Shown here: piece after piece, positions 8,966 through 17,256 of the stretch
Numbering within the stretch: the stretch's first letter is position 1
Layout: each line of letters starts with the position of its first letter
DNA from: an uncultured Paracoccaceae bacterium
GTDB taxonomy: Bacteria > Pseudomonadota > Alphaproteobacteria > Rhodobacterales > Rhodobacteraceae
Direction of reading: 5' to 3'
Assembly: GCA_947488175.1 (NCBI GenBank)
Contig: CANKYO010000006.1
Span: forward strand, 186,001-250,000
Length of the DNA stretch: 64,000 nt
Translations under genes and position numbers: made by a program
Notes under the pieces: generated by a model
What the model was told of the DNA's origin: nothing
What the model saw: the letters and a program-made list of their open reading frames with translations, nothing else
The model's database searches: none

Positions 8966-9427
8966 ATGATGAGCCTCCTGCACGTCTCTCTCAGCGCCTC
9001 CGACCCGCAGAACGTGGCATCCTTTCTGGCGACGGTCATGGGCGGCAAACACATGCCGTTTCCGCCCTTTCCCGACAGCTGGATCGCCTTCACCGCAGCC
9101 GATGATGGCACGGCGATCGAGGTTTATCCCGACACACATACCCTGACGCAAGGCGAAGATCAGGTGTCCTGCGACGTTGGCCAGAGCGACAGCCGCCCAA
9201 GTTTTTGCCACGCGGCTGTCGGGTCCGTTTTATCCCGGTCCGACATTCGGTTGCTTGCCGACGATCGGGGCTGGCTGAACCGCATCTGCAATCGCGGGCC
9301 CTTTCATTGCGTCGAAGTTTGGGTAGAAGACCGCATCCTGATCGAAATCCTCGATCAGGCCATGTATGACGACTACCGGCGCGGCATGACAGCCCGGAAT
9401 TGGGCGGCGATGTTCGGTCTTGATTAG
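8966..9427 (+). CDS. VOC (glyoxalase-like) family protein
   Basis: A 153-residue protein beginning MMSLLHVSLSASDPQNVASFL. The first third looks like a vicinal-oxygen-chelate beta-alpha-beta unit (LLHVSLSASDP, then PDSWIAFTAADDGTAIEVYPDT), and a second unit is visible (SRPSFCHAAVGS...GPFHCVEVWVEDRILIEIL). Metal ligands cannot be assigned with confidence. AAAGGATAC upstream supports the first ATG. Substrate unknown; the family includes lyases, isomerases and dioxygenases. Confidence 0.75.
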   Translation: MMSLLHVSLSASDPQNVASFLATVMGGKHMPFPPFPDSWIAFTAADDGTAIEVYPDTHTLTQGEDQVSCDVGQSDSRPSFCHAAVGSVLSRSDIRLLADDRGWLNRICNRGPFHCVEVWVEDRILIEILDQAMYDDYRRGMTARNWAAMFGLD

Positions 9428-9480
9428 CGGGGTGTACCCGCAAAGCGACGTTTCCTGCCATCACCAAAATAGGACAGATC

Positions 9481-9978
9481 ATGCATATCCGCCCTGCCAC
9501 CGCCCAAGACGCCATCAGCATGAGCGTGGTCCTGCGGTCACTGACAGCAGCAGGCCTGCGCACGCGGCCCGACAGCCCGGAATTCGCGCTGCAGAACTAC
9601 ATCGCCCCGGCGGATGGTATCTTATGTTCGGTTGCCGAAAGCGATGCTGGCGCGATCCTCGGCCTGCAATCGCTTAAACGCGCCAGCCCGGCTAATCCTT
9701 ACGGTGTCACACCTGGCTGGGGTATCATTGGCACGCATATCAGCCCCGATGCCGCGCGGCAGGGGATCGGCAAGGCGTTGTTTGTCGCCACACTGGATGC
9801 GGCCAGCGATGCGAGGCTGACCGATATCGACGCGACCATTGGGGCCGATAACGCTCAAGGCCTCGCCTATTACGAGGCGATGGGTTTTCGCACCTACCGC
9901 AGGATGGAAGGAGCTGTGTGCAAACGGTTTACTCTGTCAGGTGCCAGCCACGAGCGATCCGTCTCGCAGGAATCATAG
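9481..9978 (+). CDS. GNAT family N-acetyltransferase
   Basis: A 165-residue acetyltransferase with the family fold order: IRPATAQDAISM at the N-terminus, a central strand GWGIIGTHISPDAARQGIGKALF that carries the acetyl-CoA loop (R-Q-G-I-G-K), and the C-terminal YYEAMGFRTYRR. AGGA lies 7 bases before the ATG. It follows the VOC-like gene by 53 bases and may be co-transcribed. The substrate cannot be inferred. Confidence 0.9.
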   Translation: MHIRPATAQDAISMSVVLRSLTAAGLRTRPDSPEFALQNYIAPADGILCSVAESDAGAILGLQSLKRASPANPYGVTPGWGIIGTHISPDAARQGIGKALFVATLDAASDARLTDIDATIGADNAQGLAYYEAMGFRTYRRMEGAVCKRFTLSGASHERSVSQES

Positions 9979-10254
9979 CTGCGGCCTGATGGTCGAAAAG
10001 GCGAGTGGATCGTTTTCGATTCGCGTTGATCCAATTATTGCTGCCCCAGCCCCGCTATTTATGGGGGGCCAGTATGGCAGGTGCATGGACGCGGTACGTC
10101 AGGGACATACGAGCCGTCTGTATCGCAGTTCTGTCGCAAAAACAGTCTGTTAAGCGCGTTCCGAACAGCTTTCGGCAAATCTGCTGTAATGCGTTCACAC
10201 CTCATTAACCCCGACAACCTAATCCTGATCAGGCAATACGGCGGAGCTTACGGG

Positions 10255-11388
10255 ATGACCGGAACACACACTTCTTCCACTCACCCCCCACTCCTACCCA
10301 CCACGGAAGAGGATACGGTCAACCGGCTCCGCCTATTGCGCTCACGTCGGGTTGGCGTAGCAACATACCGTCGGCTGCTGGCAGAACACGGCAGCGCGGC
10401 GAACGCATTGAAAATACTTCCAGAAATCGCGAAATCAGCTGGTGTGCAGGACTATCAGGTGTGCCCCCCGGGCGTAGTGCAGGCCGAAATGAAAGCCGCG
10501 CGCGCCGCGGGTGCGCAATTGATCGTCGAAGGCGACGCACATTATCCGAGGGCGCTCTCGGATATCCCCGATGCGCCACCGCTCTTGTGGGCGATCGGGA
10601 ACATCGCCCTGCTCCACCGGCCCATGATTGCGCTGGTGGGCGCGCGCAACGCGTCATCGCTTGGAACCCGGATGGCCAAACGATTGGCCGAGGAACTGAC
10701 AAAGGAAGGTTTCGTCGTCGTCTCCGGCCTTGCCCGCGGCATCGACACCGCCGCCCATCATGGCTCATTGGCCGGTGGGACAATCGCCGTTCAGGCGGGT
10801 GGTGCTGACGTGATCTATCCGGCGGAAAACGCGCAGCTGACGCATGATATCGGAAAAAACGGGCTGCGGCTGTCCGAGATGCCGATGGGGCTGCAGCCGC
10901 AGGCCCGGCATTTCCCGGCCCGCAATCGGATCATCTCGGGCCTGTCGCAAGCTGTTGTCGTGGTTGAAGCGGCAGCCAAATCCGGCAGCCTGATCACCGC
11001 CCGTAACGCGCTGGATCAGGCGCGCGAGGTACTTGCTGTACCCGGACATCCGTTTGATGCGCGGGCGTCAGGCTGCAACATGCTGATCCGCGACGGGGCA
11101 ACATTGGTGCGTAACGCAGCTGATGTTATCGACGCGCTGGCGCCTGTGGCCATGCCGGAACCGGAATTGCCGTTGATTCCAGCAGAACCGGATGCGCGCC
11201 CGCTGCGTGCCACTGCGGCCTTGCATGACGAAATCCTGTCGCGGCTTGGCCCCGCGCCGGTGGCAGAGGATCAGTTGCTACGCGACATTGCCGTCCCTGC
11301 CACGATAATGGCCCCTGCATTGGTCGATCTGGAGCTTGAGGGCAAAATCGCCCGTCAGGCCGGTGGTCTTCTATCGCGGGTTGTGTGA
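10255..11388 (+). CDS. dprA: DNA processing protein DprA
   Basis: A 377-residue Smf/DprA protein, which loads RecA on incoming single-stranded DNA during natural transformation. It has the Rossmann-like core: IALVGARNASSLGTRMA, VVVSGLARGIDTAAH, GGADVIYPAEN, PARNRIISGLS and SLITARNALDQAREVLAVPGHP, then a C-terminal winged-helix-like segment (LHDEILSRLGP). I chose ATG 10255 (GGAG upstream) over a 58-residue upstream extension with no family character. It is followed by topA, a common bacterial pairing. Confidence 0.95.
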   Translation: MTGTHTSSTHPPLLPTTEEDTVNRLRLLRSRRVGVATYRRLLAEHGSAANALKILPEIAKSAGVQDYQVCPPGVVQAEMKAARAAGAQLIVEGDAHYPRALSDIPDAPPLLWAIGNIALLHRPMIALVGARNASSLGTRMAKRLAEELTKEGFVVVSGLARGIDTAAHHGSLAGGTIAVQAGGADVIYPAENAQLTHDIGKNGLRLSEMPMGLQPQARHFPARNRIISGLSQAVVVVEAAAKSGSLITARNALDQAREVLAVPGHPFDARASGCNMLIRDGATLVRNAADVIDALAPVAMPEPELPLIPAEPDARPLRATAALHDEILSRLGPAPVAEDQLLRDIAVPATIMAPALVDLELEGKIARQAGGLLSRVV

Positions 11389-11484
11389 CGTGAAGTCCAC
11401 AGGTTTTGCGCTGCATTGACATTCCCTTGAGCTACCCCACATCTTGCGCGACCTAAGAGCACGCGTTTTTGGAGAAGGATTCTC

Positions 11485-14064
11485 ATGCCGGTTGTCGTTG
11501 TCGAATCCCCCGCCAAGGCCAAGAAAATAAACGGGTATCTGGGTAAGGATTATATCGTTCTGGCCTCTTACGGGCATGTGCGCGATCTGCCGCCCAAGGA
11601 CGGGTCTGTTCTGCCGGACGAAGATTTCGACATGAAATGGGAAATCGCCAGCGACAGCAGAAAGCACATCAAGGCCATCGTTGACGCGCTGAAAGAGGAC
11701 AATGCGCTGATCCTCGCCACCGACCCCGACCGCGAGGGCGAGGCGATCAGCTGGCACCTGACCGAGGCGCTGACCGCCAAGAAGGCGATCAAGAAAGACA
11801 CCCCCGTCAGCCGGGTCGTTTTCAACGCCATCACCAAATCCGCCGTGACCGAAGCGATGAAGCATCCCCGCCAGGTCGACGCCCCGCTGGTGGAGGCGTA
11901 TCTGGCCCGCCGCGCACTGGATTATCTGGTGGGCTTCAACCTGTCGCCGGTCCTGTGGCGCAAGCTGCCTGGCGCGAAATCGGCGGGGCGCGTGCAATCG
12001 GTCTGCCTGCGCCTGATCGTCGAACGCGAGATGGAGATCGAGGCATTCCGCGCCCAGGAATACTGGACCGTCAAGGCACTGCTGCAAACTCCGCGTGGCC
12101 AGACATTCGAAGCACGGCTGACGACACTGGCCGGCAAGAAGCTGGACAAATTCGATCTGGGCAACGAAACGCAGGCCGAAATGGCTGTGCAAGCCATCAA
12201 CTCCCGCGATCTGGTCGTCAAATCGGTTGAGGCGAAACCAGCAACGCGCAACCCGTCACCCCCCTTTATGACGTCCACGTTGCAGCAGGAGGCCAGCCGC
12301 AAATTCGGCATGGGCGCGCGGCAGACGATGAGCGTGGCACAGCGCCTGTACGAGGCAGGCCTGATCACCTACATGCGGACCGACGGGATCGACATGGCCC
12401 CCGAAGCGGTGACAAGCGCCCGCGACGCGATCAAGGCGAAGTTCGGCGACAAATACCTGCCGGATCAGCCGCGGATGTATAAAAACAAAGCCAAGAACGC
12501 CCAGGAAGCCCACGAATGTATCCGCCCGACCGACATGATGGTCGATACGGCCGACGCCAAGATCGCCGACGCAGATCAGCGTAAACTCTATGACCTGATC
12601 TACAAACGCACCATGGCAAGCCAGATGGCCGCCGCCCGGCTGGAGCGCACCGTCGTTGATATCGCCAGTGCCGATGGGCAGGTTATTCTGCGCGCCAATG
12701 GGCAAGTCATGTTGTTTGACGGGTTCATCGCGGTTTACGAAGAAGGCAAGGATGACAGCGTCGTCGATGACGATGACAAACGCTTGCCCCAGATTGCCGA
12801 GGGTGAGCCGACGGACAAGAAATCCGTCACACCCGAACAGCATTTCACCCAACCTCCGCCACGCTACACCGAAGCGACACTGGTCAAACGGATGGAAGAG
12901 CTGGGGATCGGGCGCCCGTCCACCTATGCCTCGATCGTGACCACTATTCAGGATCGCGGCTATGTGGAAAAGGACAAGAACCGCCTGATCCCGCAGGACA
13001 AGGGGCGTCTGGTGACCGCGTTCCTCGAAAACTATTTCCGCAAATATGTGGGATACGATTTTACCGCTGATCTGGAAAACCAGCTGGATGAAGTCAGCGC
13101 AGGTGATGCTGATTACAAAAAGGTGCTGGGCCAGTTCTGGCGCGATTTTTCCGCCGCCATCGCCGAAACGGCGGAATTGCGGATCACCGAGGTGCTGGAA
13201 AAGATCAACGAGGTGCTGGAGCCGCATCTGTTTCCCCCCACCGAGGATGGTGGCGATCCGCGTCTTTGTCCTAATTGCGGCGCTGGCCGGTTGTCGATGC
13301 GTACCGCCCGGTCCGGCGGGGCGTTCATCGGCTGCTCGAACTATCCCGAATGCCGCTATACCCGCCCGTTCGGTCCACCAGATCCCGAGGCCGAAGCCTC
13401 TGCCATTCCGCCAGAAGGCAAACTGTTAGGCACCGATCAGGGCGATGAAATTCGCGTGTTCAAGGGCCGGTTCGGTCCATATGTGCAGCGCGGCGCCGTG
13501 ACCGAAGATAACAAGAAACCACCCCGCACCGGTGTCCCCGAAGGCTGGTCCCCTGAAGAGGTGGATCTGGCACAGGCGCTCAAACTGCTGGAACTGCCAC
13601 GCCTGATCGGCACCCATCCGGAAGACGGGGTGAATGTCTGGGCCAATCTGGGGCGCTATGGCCCTTATCTGAAGCATGCCGAAAGCACGTCTTTCAAAGG
13701 TGGCACCAACGCCAATCTTGAAACGATCGAGGATGTCTGGACCGTGGGTATGAACCGCGCTGTTCAACTTTTGGCTGAAAAGGTCGCATCGCGCGGTGGT
13801 CGGGGCAAGGCCGCCACGCCGATCCGCGAGTTGGGCGAACATCCCGAGGCTGGCGGCCCGGTCAATATCTTTGACGGTAAGTACGGGCCTTATGTGAAGT
13901 GGGAAAAGATCAACGCGACGATCCCCGACACGATTGAACCGGCTGACCTGACCATGGCGCAGGCGGTCGATCTGATCGATGAACGTGCGGCAAAGGCGGG
14001 CAAGAAAAAGCCGAGTGCAAAGAAAAAGGCAGCCCCGAAAAAGAAAGCCGCGGCAAAGAAGTAG
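11485..14064 (+). CDS. topA: DNA topoisomerase I (type IA)
   Basis: An 859-residue enzyme that relaxes negative supercoils by a transient single-strand break. The TOPRIM domain starts VVVESPAKAKKINGYLG and holds ATDPDREGEAISWHL; the catalytic tyrosine is in LITYMRTDG (about Y296). A four-cysteine zinc finger (CPNCGAG...GCSNYPEC) is near residue 595, followed by two more topo_C repeats (FKGRFGPYVQRG, LGRYGPYLKH, FDGKYGPYVKW). The tail is very Lys/Ala-rich, typical of alphaproteobacterial TopA. The stop directly abuts the stop of the convergent marR gene with no spacer. Confidence 0.98.
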   Translation: MPVVVVESPAKAKKINGYLGKDYIVLASYGHVRDLPPKDGSVLPDEDFDMKWEIASDSRKHIKAIVDALKEDNALILATDPDREGEAISWHLTEALTAKKAIKKDTPVSRVVFNAITKSAVTEAMKHPRQVDAPLVEAYLARRALDYLVGFNLSPVLWRKLPGAKSAGRVQSVCLRLIVEREMEIEAFRAQEYWTVKALLQTPRGQTFEARLTTLAGKKLDKFDLGNETQAEMAVQAINSRDLVVKSVEAKPATRNPSPPFMTSTLQQEASRKFGMGARQTMSVAQRLYEAGLITYMRTDGIDMAPEAVTSARDAIKAKFGDKYLPDQPRMYKNKAKNAQEAHECIRPTDMMVDTADAKIADADQRKLYDLIYKRTMASQMAAARLERTVVDIASADGQVILRANGQVMLFDGFIAVYEEGKDDSVVDDDDKRLPQIAEGEPTDKKSVTPEQHFTQPPPRYTEATLVKRMEELGIGRPSTYASIVTTIQDRGYVEKDKNRLIPQDKGRLVTAFLENYFRKYVGYDFTADLENQLDEVSAGDADYKKVLGQFWRDFSAAIAETAELRITEVLEKINEVLEPHLFPPTEDGGDPRLCPNCGAGRLSMRTARSGGAFIGCSNYPECRYTRPFGPPDPEAEASAIPPEGKLLGTDQGDEIRVFKGRFGPYVQRGAVTEDNKKPPRTGVPEGWSPEEVDLAQALKLLELPRLIGTHPEDGVNVWANLGRYGPYLKHAESTSFKGGTNANLETIEDVWTVGMNRAVQLLAEKVASRGGRGKAATPIRELGEHPEAGGPVNIFDGKYGPYVKWEKINATIPDTIEPADLTMAQAVDLIDERAAKAGKKKPSAKKKAAPKKKAAAKK

Positions 14065-14511
14065 TCAGCCGCCTTCCTGAGCTTTGATGTGATCGGTGAT
14101 TTTGCCGAGCAGACGCAGGATATCCTCGCGTTCGCCCGCATCCAGCGCATCAAGCATCATAGTCATGTTGCGCCGGTCGACCTCCTGAAGGCGCGCCGCC
14201 GCGCTTTGGCCTTCGCTCGTGAGTGACAGGGCGAGCGCACGTCCGTCCGTCTTATTGCGCGATTTCCTGACAAAACCCCGCCGGACCAGCCGATCTATGA
14301 CGCTGCTGGTGGTCGTGGGCACCACGCCCAGCACTTCACCAAGATCACTGGCGCGCGCACCGGGGTGTTCATGCAGAAAAGCGAGCGTTTGAAAATCATG
14401 CGGATTGTAACGCAGATCGTCCGGGTGCCGTTGGTGCAGCTGTTCGCTGACCAGAAAGGCCCGCAACAGGCTGCGCACATAACCCAGAAGTTCCGCCGGT
14501 TGATCGTTCAT
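14065..14511 (-). CDS. MarR family transcriptional regulator
   Basis: A 148-residue winged-helix regulator. The DNA-binding region reads HEHPGARASDLGEVLGVVPTTTSSVIDRLVRRGFV, then the wing RNKTDGRALALSLTSEG, the standard MarR layout, with a C-terminal dimer helix. I chose ATG 14511 (MNDQPAELL; AAGG upstream) over a TTG 12 codons earlier. It is divergent from an SRPBCC membrane protein gene, with a perfect 11-bp palindrome in the 82-bp gap, so it very likely represses both genes. The ligand is unknown. Confidence 0.93.
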   Translation of the reverse strand: MNDQPAELLGYVRSLLRAFLVSEQLHQRHPDDLRYNPHDFQTLAFLHEHPGARASDLGEVLGVVPTTTSSVIDRLVRRGFVRKSRNKTDGRALALSLTSEGQSAAARLQEVDRRNMTMMLDALDAGEREDILRLLGKITDHIKAQEGG

Positions 14512-14558
14512 GTTGCCAGCCTTGCCAGTGAAGGCTTGAAAGCTCAAGCGATCTGATT

Positions 14559-14583
14559 ATTTATTACGAATATCGTAATAAAT
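14559..14583. promoter_or_regulatory. Probable MarR operator (perfect palindrome)
   Basis: ATTTATTACGA-ATA-TCGTAATAAAT: 11-bp perfect arms around a 3-base centre, 25 bases long, in the divergent gap between the marR gene and the SRPBCC gene. Size, symmetry and AT-richness match known MarR-family operators. It ends 10 bases before the ATG at 14594, so a bound dimer would block translation start or promoter access on the plus side. Confidence 0.7.
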
Positions 14584-14593
14584 GGAGTTTACC

Positions 14594-15190
14594 ATGCGCG
14601 CTCTGAAAATCCTCGGCATCGTTCTGATCCTCATTGTTGGATTTGTTGGCTACCAGTTGCGGCCTATGGGTCCGCCGGATGGCACCAACCCGCCGCCTTT
14701 GGCAGATGATGGTGATTATCTGACAAACACCGAAAGTGTCATCTTCAATGGTAGCCGGGATGAGGTGCTGGCGTTCATGGCAGATCCGGGCCTGACATCA
14801 TTTCTGAAACCGTCCGAGCGCATCCCGGCCATCACGGACGTCGATGTACTGTCGGGGACATGGGGCAAGGCAGGTGCCGTCCGTCGGGTCTCTCTGGCCG
14901 ACGGGGGATACACCGCCGAGCGGATGCTGGAATCGAACCGTGATATCTTCAGTTATCAAATCTGGAACCTGACCAGTTTGTCCGGACGCGCCATTGATCA
15001 TATTCGCGGCGATATCTGGTATGAGGATGTCGGTAACGGGCAGACGCGGATGAGTTGGAGCTACAGCATATTGCCAAGAGCAGGATTGCTCAGCGGCCCG
15101 ATCAGGACCTTTCTGAAGGAGGATTTCCAGCCTTTCATGGAAAACGGGCTGAACGACATGGCGGCCGCATTCAACGCGCAGTCTGGCTGA
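14594..15190 (+). CDS. SRPBCC family membrane-anchored protein
   Basis: A 198-residue protein starting MRALKILGIVLILIVGFVGY, a single N-terminal membrane anchor, followed by a START/polyketide-cyclase-like domain (VIFNGSRDEVLAFMADPG, then TWGKAGAVRRVSLADGGYTAERM and TRMSWSYSILPRAG). TGGAG lies 6 bases before this ATG; another ATG four codons upstream falls within the palindrome. Domains of this type bind hydrophobic ligands. Control by the adjacent MarR protein suggests a response to a lipophilic or toxic compound, which is inference. Confidence 0.85.
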   Translation: MRALKILGIVLILIVGFVGYQLRPMGPPDGTNPPPLADDGDYLTNTESVIFNGSRDEVLAFMADPGLTSFLKPSERIPAITDVDVLSGTWGKAGAVRRVSLADGGYTAERMLESNRDIFSYQIWNLTSLSGRAIDHIRGDIWYEDVGNGQTRMSWSYSILPRAGLLSGPIRTFLKEDFQPFMENGLNDMAAAFNAQSG

Positions 15191-15274
15191 GCCCGCCGCA
15201 CCGCAGCATCCGAATTGACTTTACGCCCCGGCACCGCCAAGTTCGGCGCCAACGACAATCGGGGGATTCCATTC

Positions 15275-15973
15275 ATGAAGAAAGTCTATGGATCGGCCGC
15301 AGAAGCGCTGGACGGATTGCTGAAGGACGGCATGTTCATTGCGGCGGGTGGCTTTGGCCTGTGTGGCATCCCCGAATTGCTTTTGCAGGCGATCAAGGAA
15401 GCAGGCACCAAGGACCTGACCTTTGCCTCGAATAACGCCGGCGTCGATGATTTCGGCATAGGCATCCTGCTGCAGACCCGGCAGGTCAAGAAGATGATCA
15501 GCTCTTACGTGGGCGAGAATGCCGAGTTCATGCGCCAGTATCTGAGCGGCGAGTTGGAGTTGGAGTTCAACCCGCAAGGCACGCTGGCCGAGCGCATGCG
15601 CGCCGGTGGCTGCGGTATTCCCGGTTTCTATACCAAAACCGGCGTTGGCACGGTGATTGCCGAGGGCAAGGAACACAAAGACTTCAACGGCGAAACCTAT
15701 ATCATGGAAGAAGGCATTTTTGCCGATCTGTCCATTGTAAAAGCCTGGAAGGCTGACCCGACCGGAAATCTGATTTTCCGCAAGACGGCGCGCAACTTCA
15801 ACCCGCCCGCGGCCATGTGCGGCAAGGTCTGCGTCGCCGAAGTGGAAGAGATCGTGCCGGTCGGCAGTCTTGACCCCGACAGTATCCATCTGCCGGGCAT
15901 CTACGTGCATCGGATCATTCAGGGCGAGCACGAGAAACGGATCGAACAGCGTACGACGCGCCCGGCCGCATGA
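15275..15973 (+). CDS. scoA: 3-oxoacid CoA-transferase subunit A
   Basis: A 232-residue alpha subunit of succinyl-CoA:3-ketoacid (acetoacetate) CoA-transferase. It begins MKKVYGSAAEALDGLLKDGM and has the CoA-binding glycine loop AAGGFGLCGIPE and the family blocks LTFASNNAGVDDFGIG and GGCGIPGFYTKTGVGT. It activates ketone bodies by moving CoA from succinyl-CoA, feeding acetoacetate (for instance from PHB breakdown) into central metabolism. Subunit B follows after one intervening small gene. Confidence 0.95.
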   Translation: MKKVYGSAAEALDGLLKDGMFIAAGGFGLCGIPELLLQAIKEAGTKDLTFASNNAGVDDFGIGILLQTRQVKKMISSYVGENAEFMRQYLSGELELEFNPQGTLAERMRAGGCGIPGFYTKTGVGTVIAEGKEHKDFNGETYIMEEGIFADLSIVKAWKADPTGNLIFRKTARNFNPPAAMCGKVCVAEVEEIVPVGSLDPDSIHLPGIYVHRIIQGEHEKRIEQRTTRPAA

Positions 15974-15982
15974 GGAACCCTG

Positions 15983-16225
15983 ATGGTGACGACAGAAGAT
16001 GATCAGGCCTATTCGCAACGGTTGCGCAACGTTCAGCGCGATTATCAGTTCTGGCTGAACAAGGCCCGCGAACAGGTCCATGCGAATTTCGGCGGTAGCG
16101 AAGCCGAATTGCAGCATCTGACCATTCAGGCCGCACATAGCCTGATGATGGAACATAAACTGGGTGAGATCGAAGCCAGCCTGGTTGAGATCAAAACCGC
16201 GCTCAAAACCTCAACGGAGAGCTGA
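15983..16225 (+). CDS. 80-residue hypothetical protein inside the CoA-transferase operon
   Basis: This gene starts 10 bases after scoA and ends 4 bases before scoB, all on the plus strand, so it is almost certainly translated from the same message. The protein is polar and looks fully helical (QAYSQRLRNVQRDYQFWLNK, then LQHLTIQAAHSLMMEHKLGEIEASLVEIKTAL), with no membrane span or cysteine. I do not recognise a family. The tight fit between two subunits of one enzyme suggests a linked role, but nothing in its sequence states it. Confidence 0.8.
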   Translation: MVTTEDDQAYSQRLRNVQRDYQFWLNKAREQVHANFGGSEAELQHLTIQAAHSLMMEHKLGEIEASLVEIKTALKTSTES

Positions 16226-16228
16226 TAC

Positions 16229-16855
16229 ATGCCTTGGGATCGCAATCAGATGGCCGCACGGGCCGCAAAGGAACTGCAGGACGGCTGGTATGTGAATCTC
16301 GGGATCGGGATACCGACGCTGGTGTCGAACTACATTCCGGATGGGATCGAGGTGACCTTGCAATCCGAGAACGGGATGTTGGGCATGGGCCCCTTCCCTG
16401 TCGAAGGTACCGAGGATGCCGATCTGATCAATGCGGGCAAGCAGACGATCACGGAATTGCCCCAAACCGCCTATTTCGACAGTGCGCAAAGCTTCGGCAT
16501 GATCCGCGGTGGCAAAATTGCCATGGCGATCCTCGGCGCCATGGAAGTGGCTGAGAACGGTGATCTTGCCAACTGGATGATCCCGGGCAAGCTGGTCAAG
16601 GGCATGGGTGGTGCGATGGATCTGGTGGCTGGTGTTGGTCGCGTCGTGGTTGTGATGGACCACACCAACAAGCATGGCGAATCGAAGATCCTGCGCGAAT
16701 GCACCCTACCGCTGACTGGTAAGGGGGTGGTTGATCGCATCATTACCAATCTCGGCGTGCTCGACGTGACCCACAAGGGGCTGCATATTCAGGAACTTGC
16801 CCCCGGCGTGACCCGGGAAGAGATGATTGCGGCTACGGAAGCGACCATTGTCTGA
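16229..16855 (+). CDS. scoB: 3-oxoacid CoA-transferase subunit B
   Basis: A 208-residue beta subunit carrying the catalytic glutamate in the [12 protein letters not shown] block (the E in QSENG forms the covalent CoA intermediate). Other family blocks are [39 protein letters not shown] and [18 protein letters not shown]. It pairs with subunit A at 15275. Length is normal for the two-chain bacterial form. Its end overlaps the probable start of a small GNAT gene. Confidence 0.96.
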   Translation: MPWDRNQMAARAAKELQDGWYVNLGIGIPTLVSNYIPDGIEVTLQSENGMLGMGPFPVEGTEDADLINAGKQTITELPQTAYFDSAQSFGMIRGGKIAMAILGAMEVAENGDLANWMIPGKLVKGMGGAMDLVAGVGRVVVVMDHTNKHGESKILRECTLPLTGKGVVDRIITNLGVLDVTHKGLHIQELAPGVTREEMIAATEATIV

Positions 16856-17138
16856 ATTTGATGTCAGACACACAGCGAGCGGCAGCAAGGGCCGCTACTA
16901 TATAATACACTCTGAAGGTGAGAGTGAGCTGACCTACTCGATTATGTCGCCACAGACGGTGATCGCCGATCATACAGACGTGGCGACCGGTTTTGAAGGT
17001 CAGGGCGTTGGTTTGGTTCTTTTGGAGCATCTGTTGGCAGACGCCCGCGAGAAAGGATTTCGCATCATACCGCTTTGCCCGTTTGTAAACGCGCAGCGGC
17101 GCAAACATCCCGAATGGGCCGATCTCTTCTCGGTCTAG
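16848..17138 (+). CDS. Small GNAT-like N-acetyltransferase (YjdJ/NATD1 type)
   Basis: About 96 residues, with the short acetyltransferase core: [31 protein letters not shown], the acetyl-CoA loop [16 protein letters not shown] and the C-terminal [18 protein letters not shown] ending with DLFSV. These are hallmarks of the 90-100-residue YjdJ-like family. No in-frame ATG is present before the core; TTG at 16848 (GGAAG 7 bases upstream, overlapping the scoB stop) is the best start, TTG at 16827 the alternative. Function of the family is poorly known. Confidence 0.8.
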   Translation: MSEFDVRHTASGSKGRYYIIHSEGESELTYSIMSPQTVIADHTDVATGFEGQGVGLVLLEHLLADAREKGFRIIPLCPFVNAQRRKHPEWADLFSV

Positions 17139-17150
17139 AGCGTCGTCCGT

Positions 17151-17256
17151 AAAATCTGCAGCGCAGATTTTCTCGGCGACAAGACAGGAGCAACTGTTGC
17201 GTCTGTCTTGAAATCAAAAATCTGATCCAGATTTTTGGGATTTCGCTTTAAATCCC
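17151..17256. terminator. Chain of four hairpins between convergent genes
   Basis: Between the GNAT stop and the transglycosylase stop are four consecutive inverted repeats: AAAATCTGC-AGC-GCAGATTTT (17151-17171), CAAGACAG...CTGTCTTG (17180-17210, with GCAAC-T-GTTGC inside), AAAAATCTG-ATC-CAGATTTTT (17216-17236) and GGGATTT-CGCTTT-AAATCCC (17237-17256, covering the transglycosylase stop). The first and third carry A/T runs on both sides and could end transcription in either direction. The set may also be a repeated element of this genome. Confidence 0.6.

Noticed and set aside
9979..10254. A longer dprA reading frame starting at 10081
   Set aside because: The 58-residue extension lacks family similarity, while GGAG sits right before ATG 10255. 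I see no other gene in this gap.
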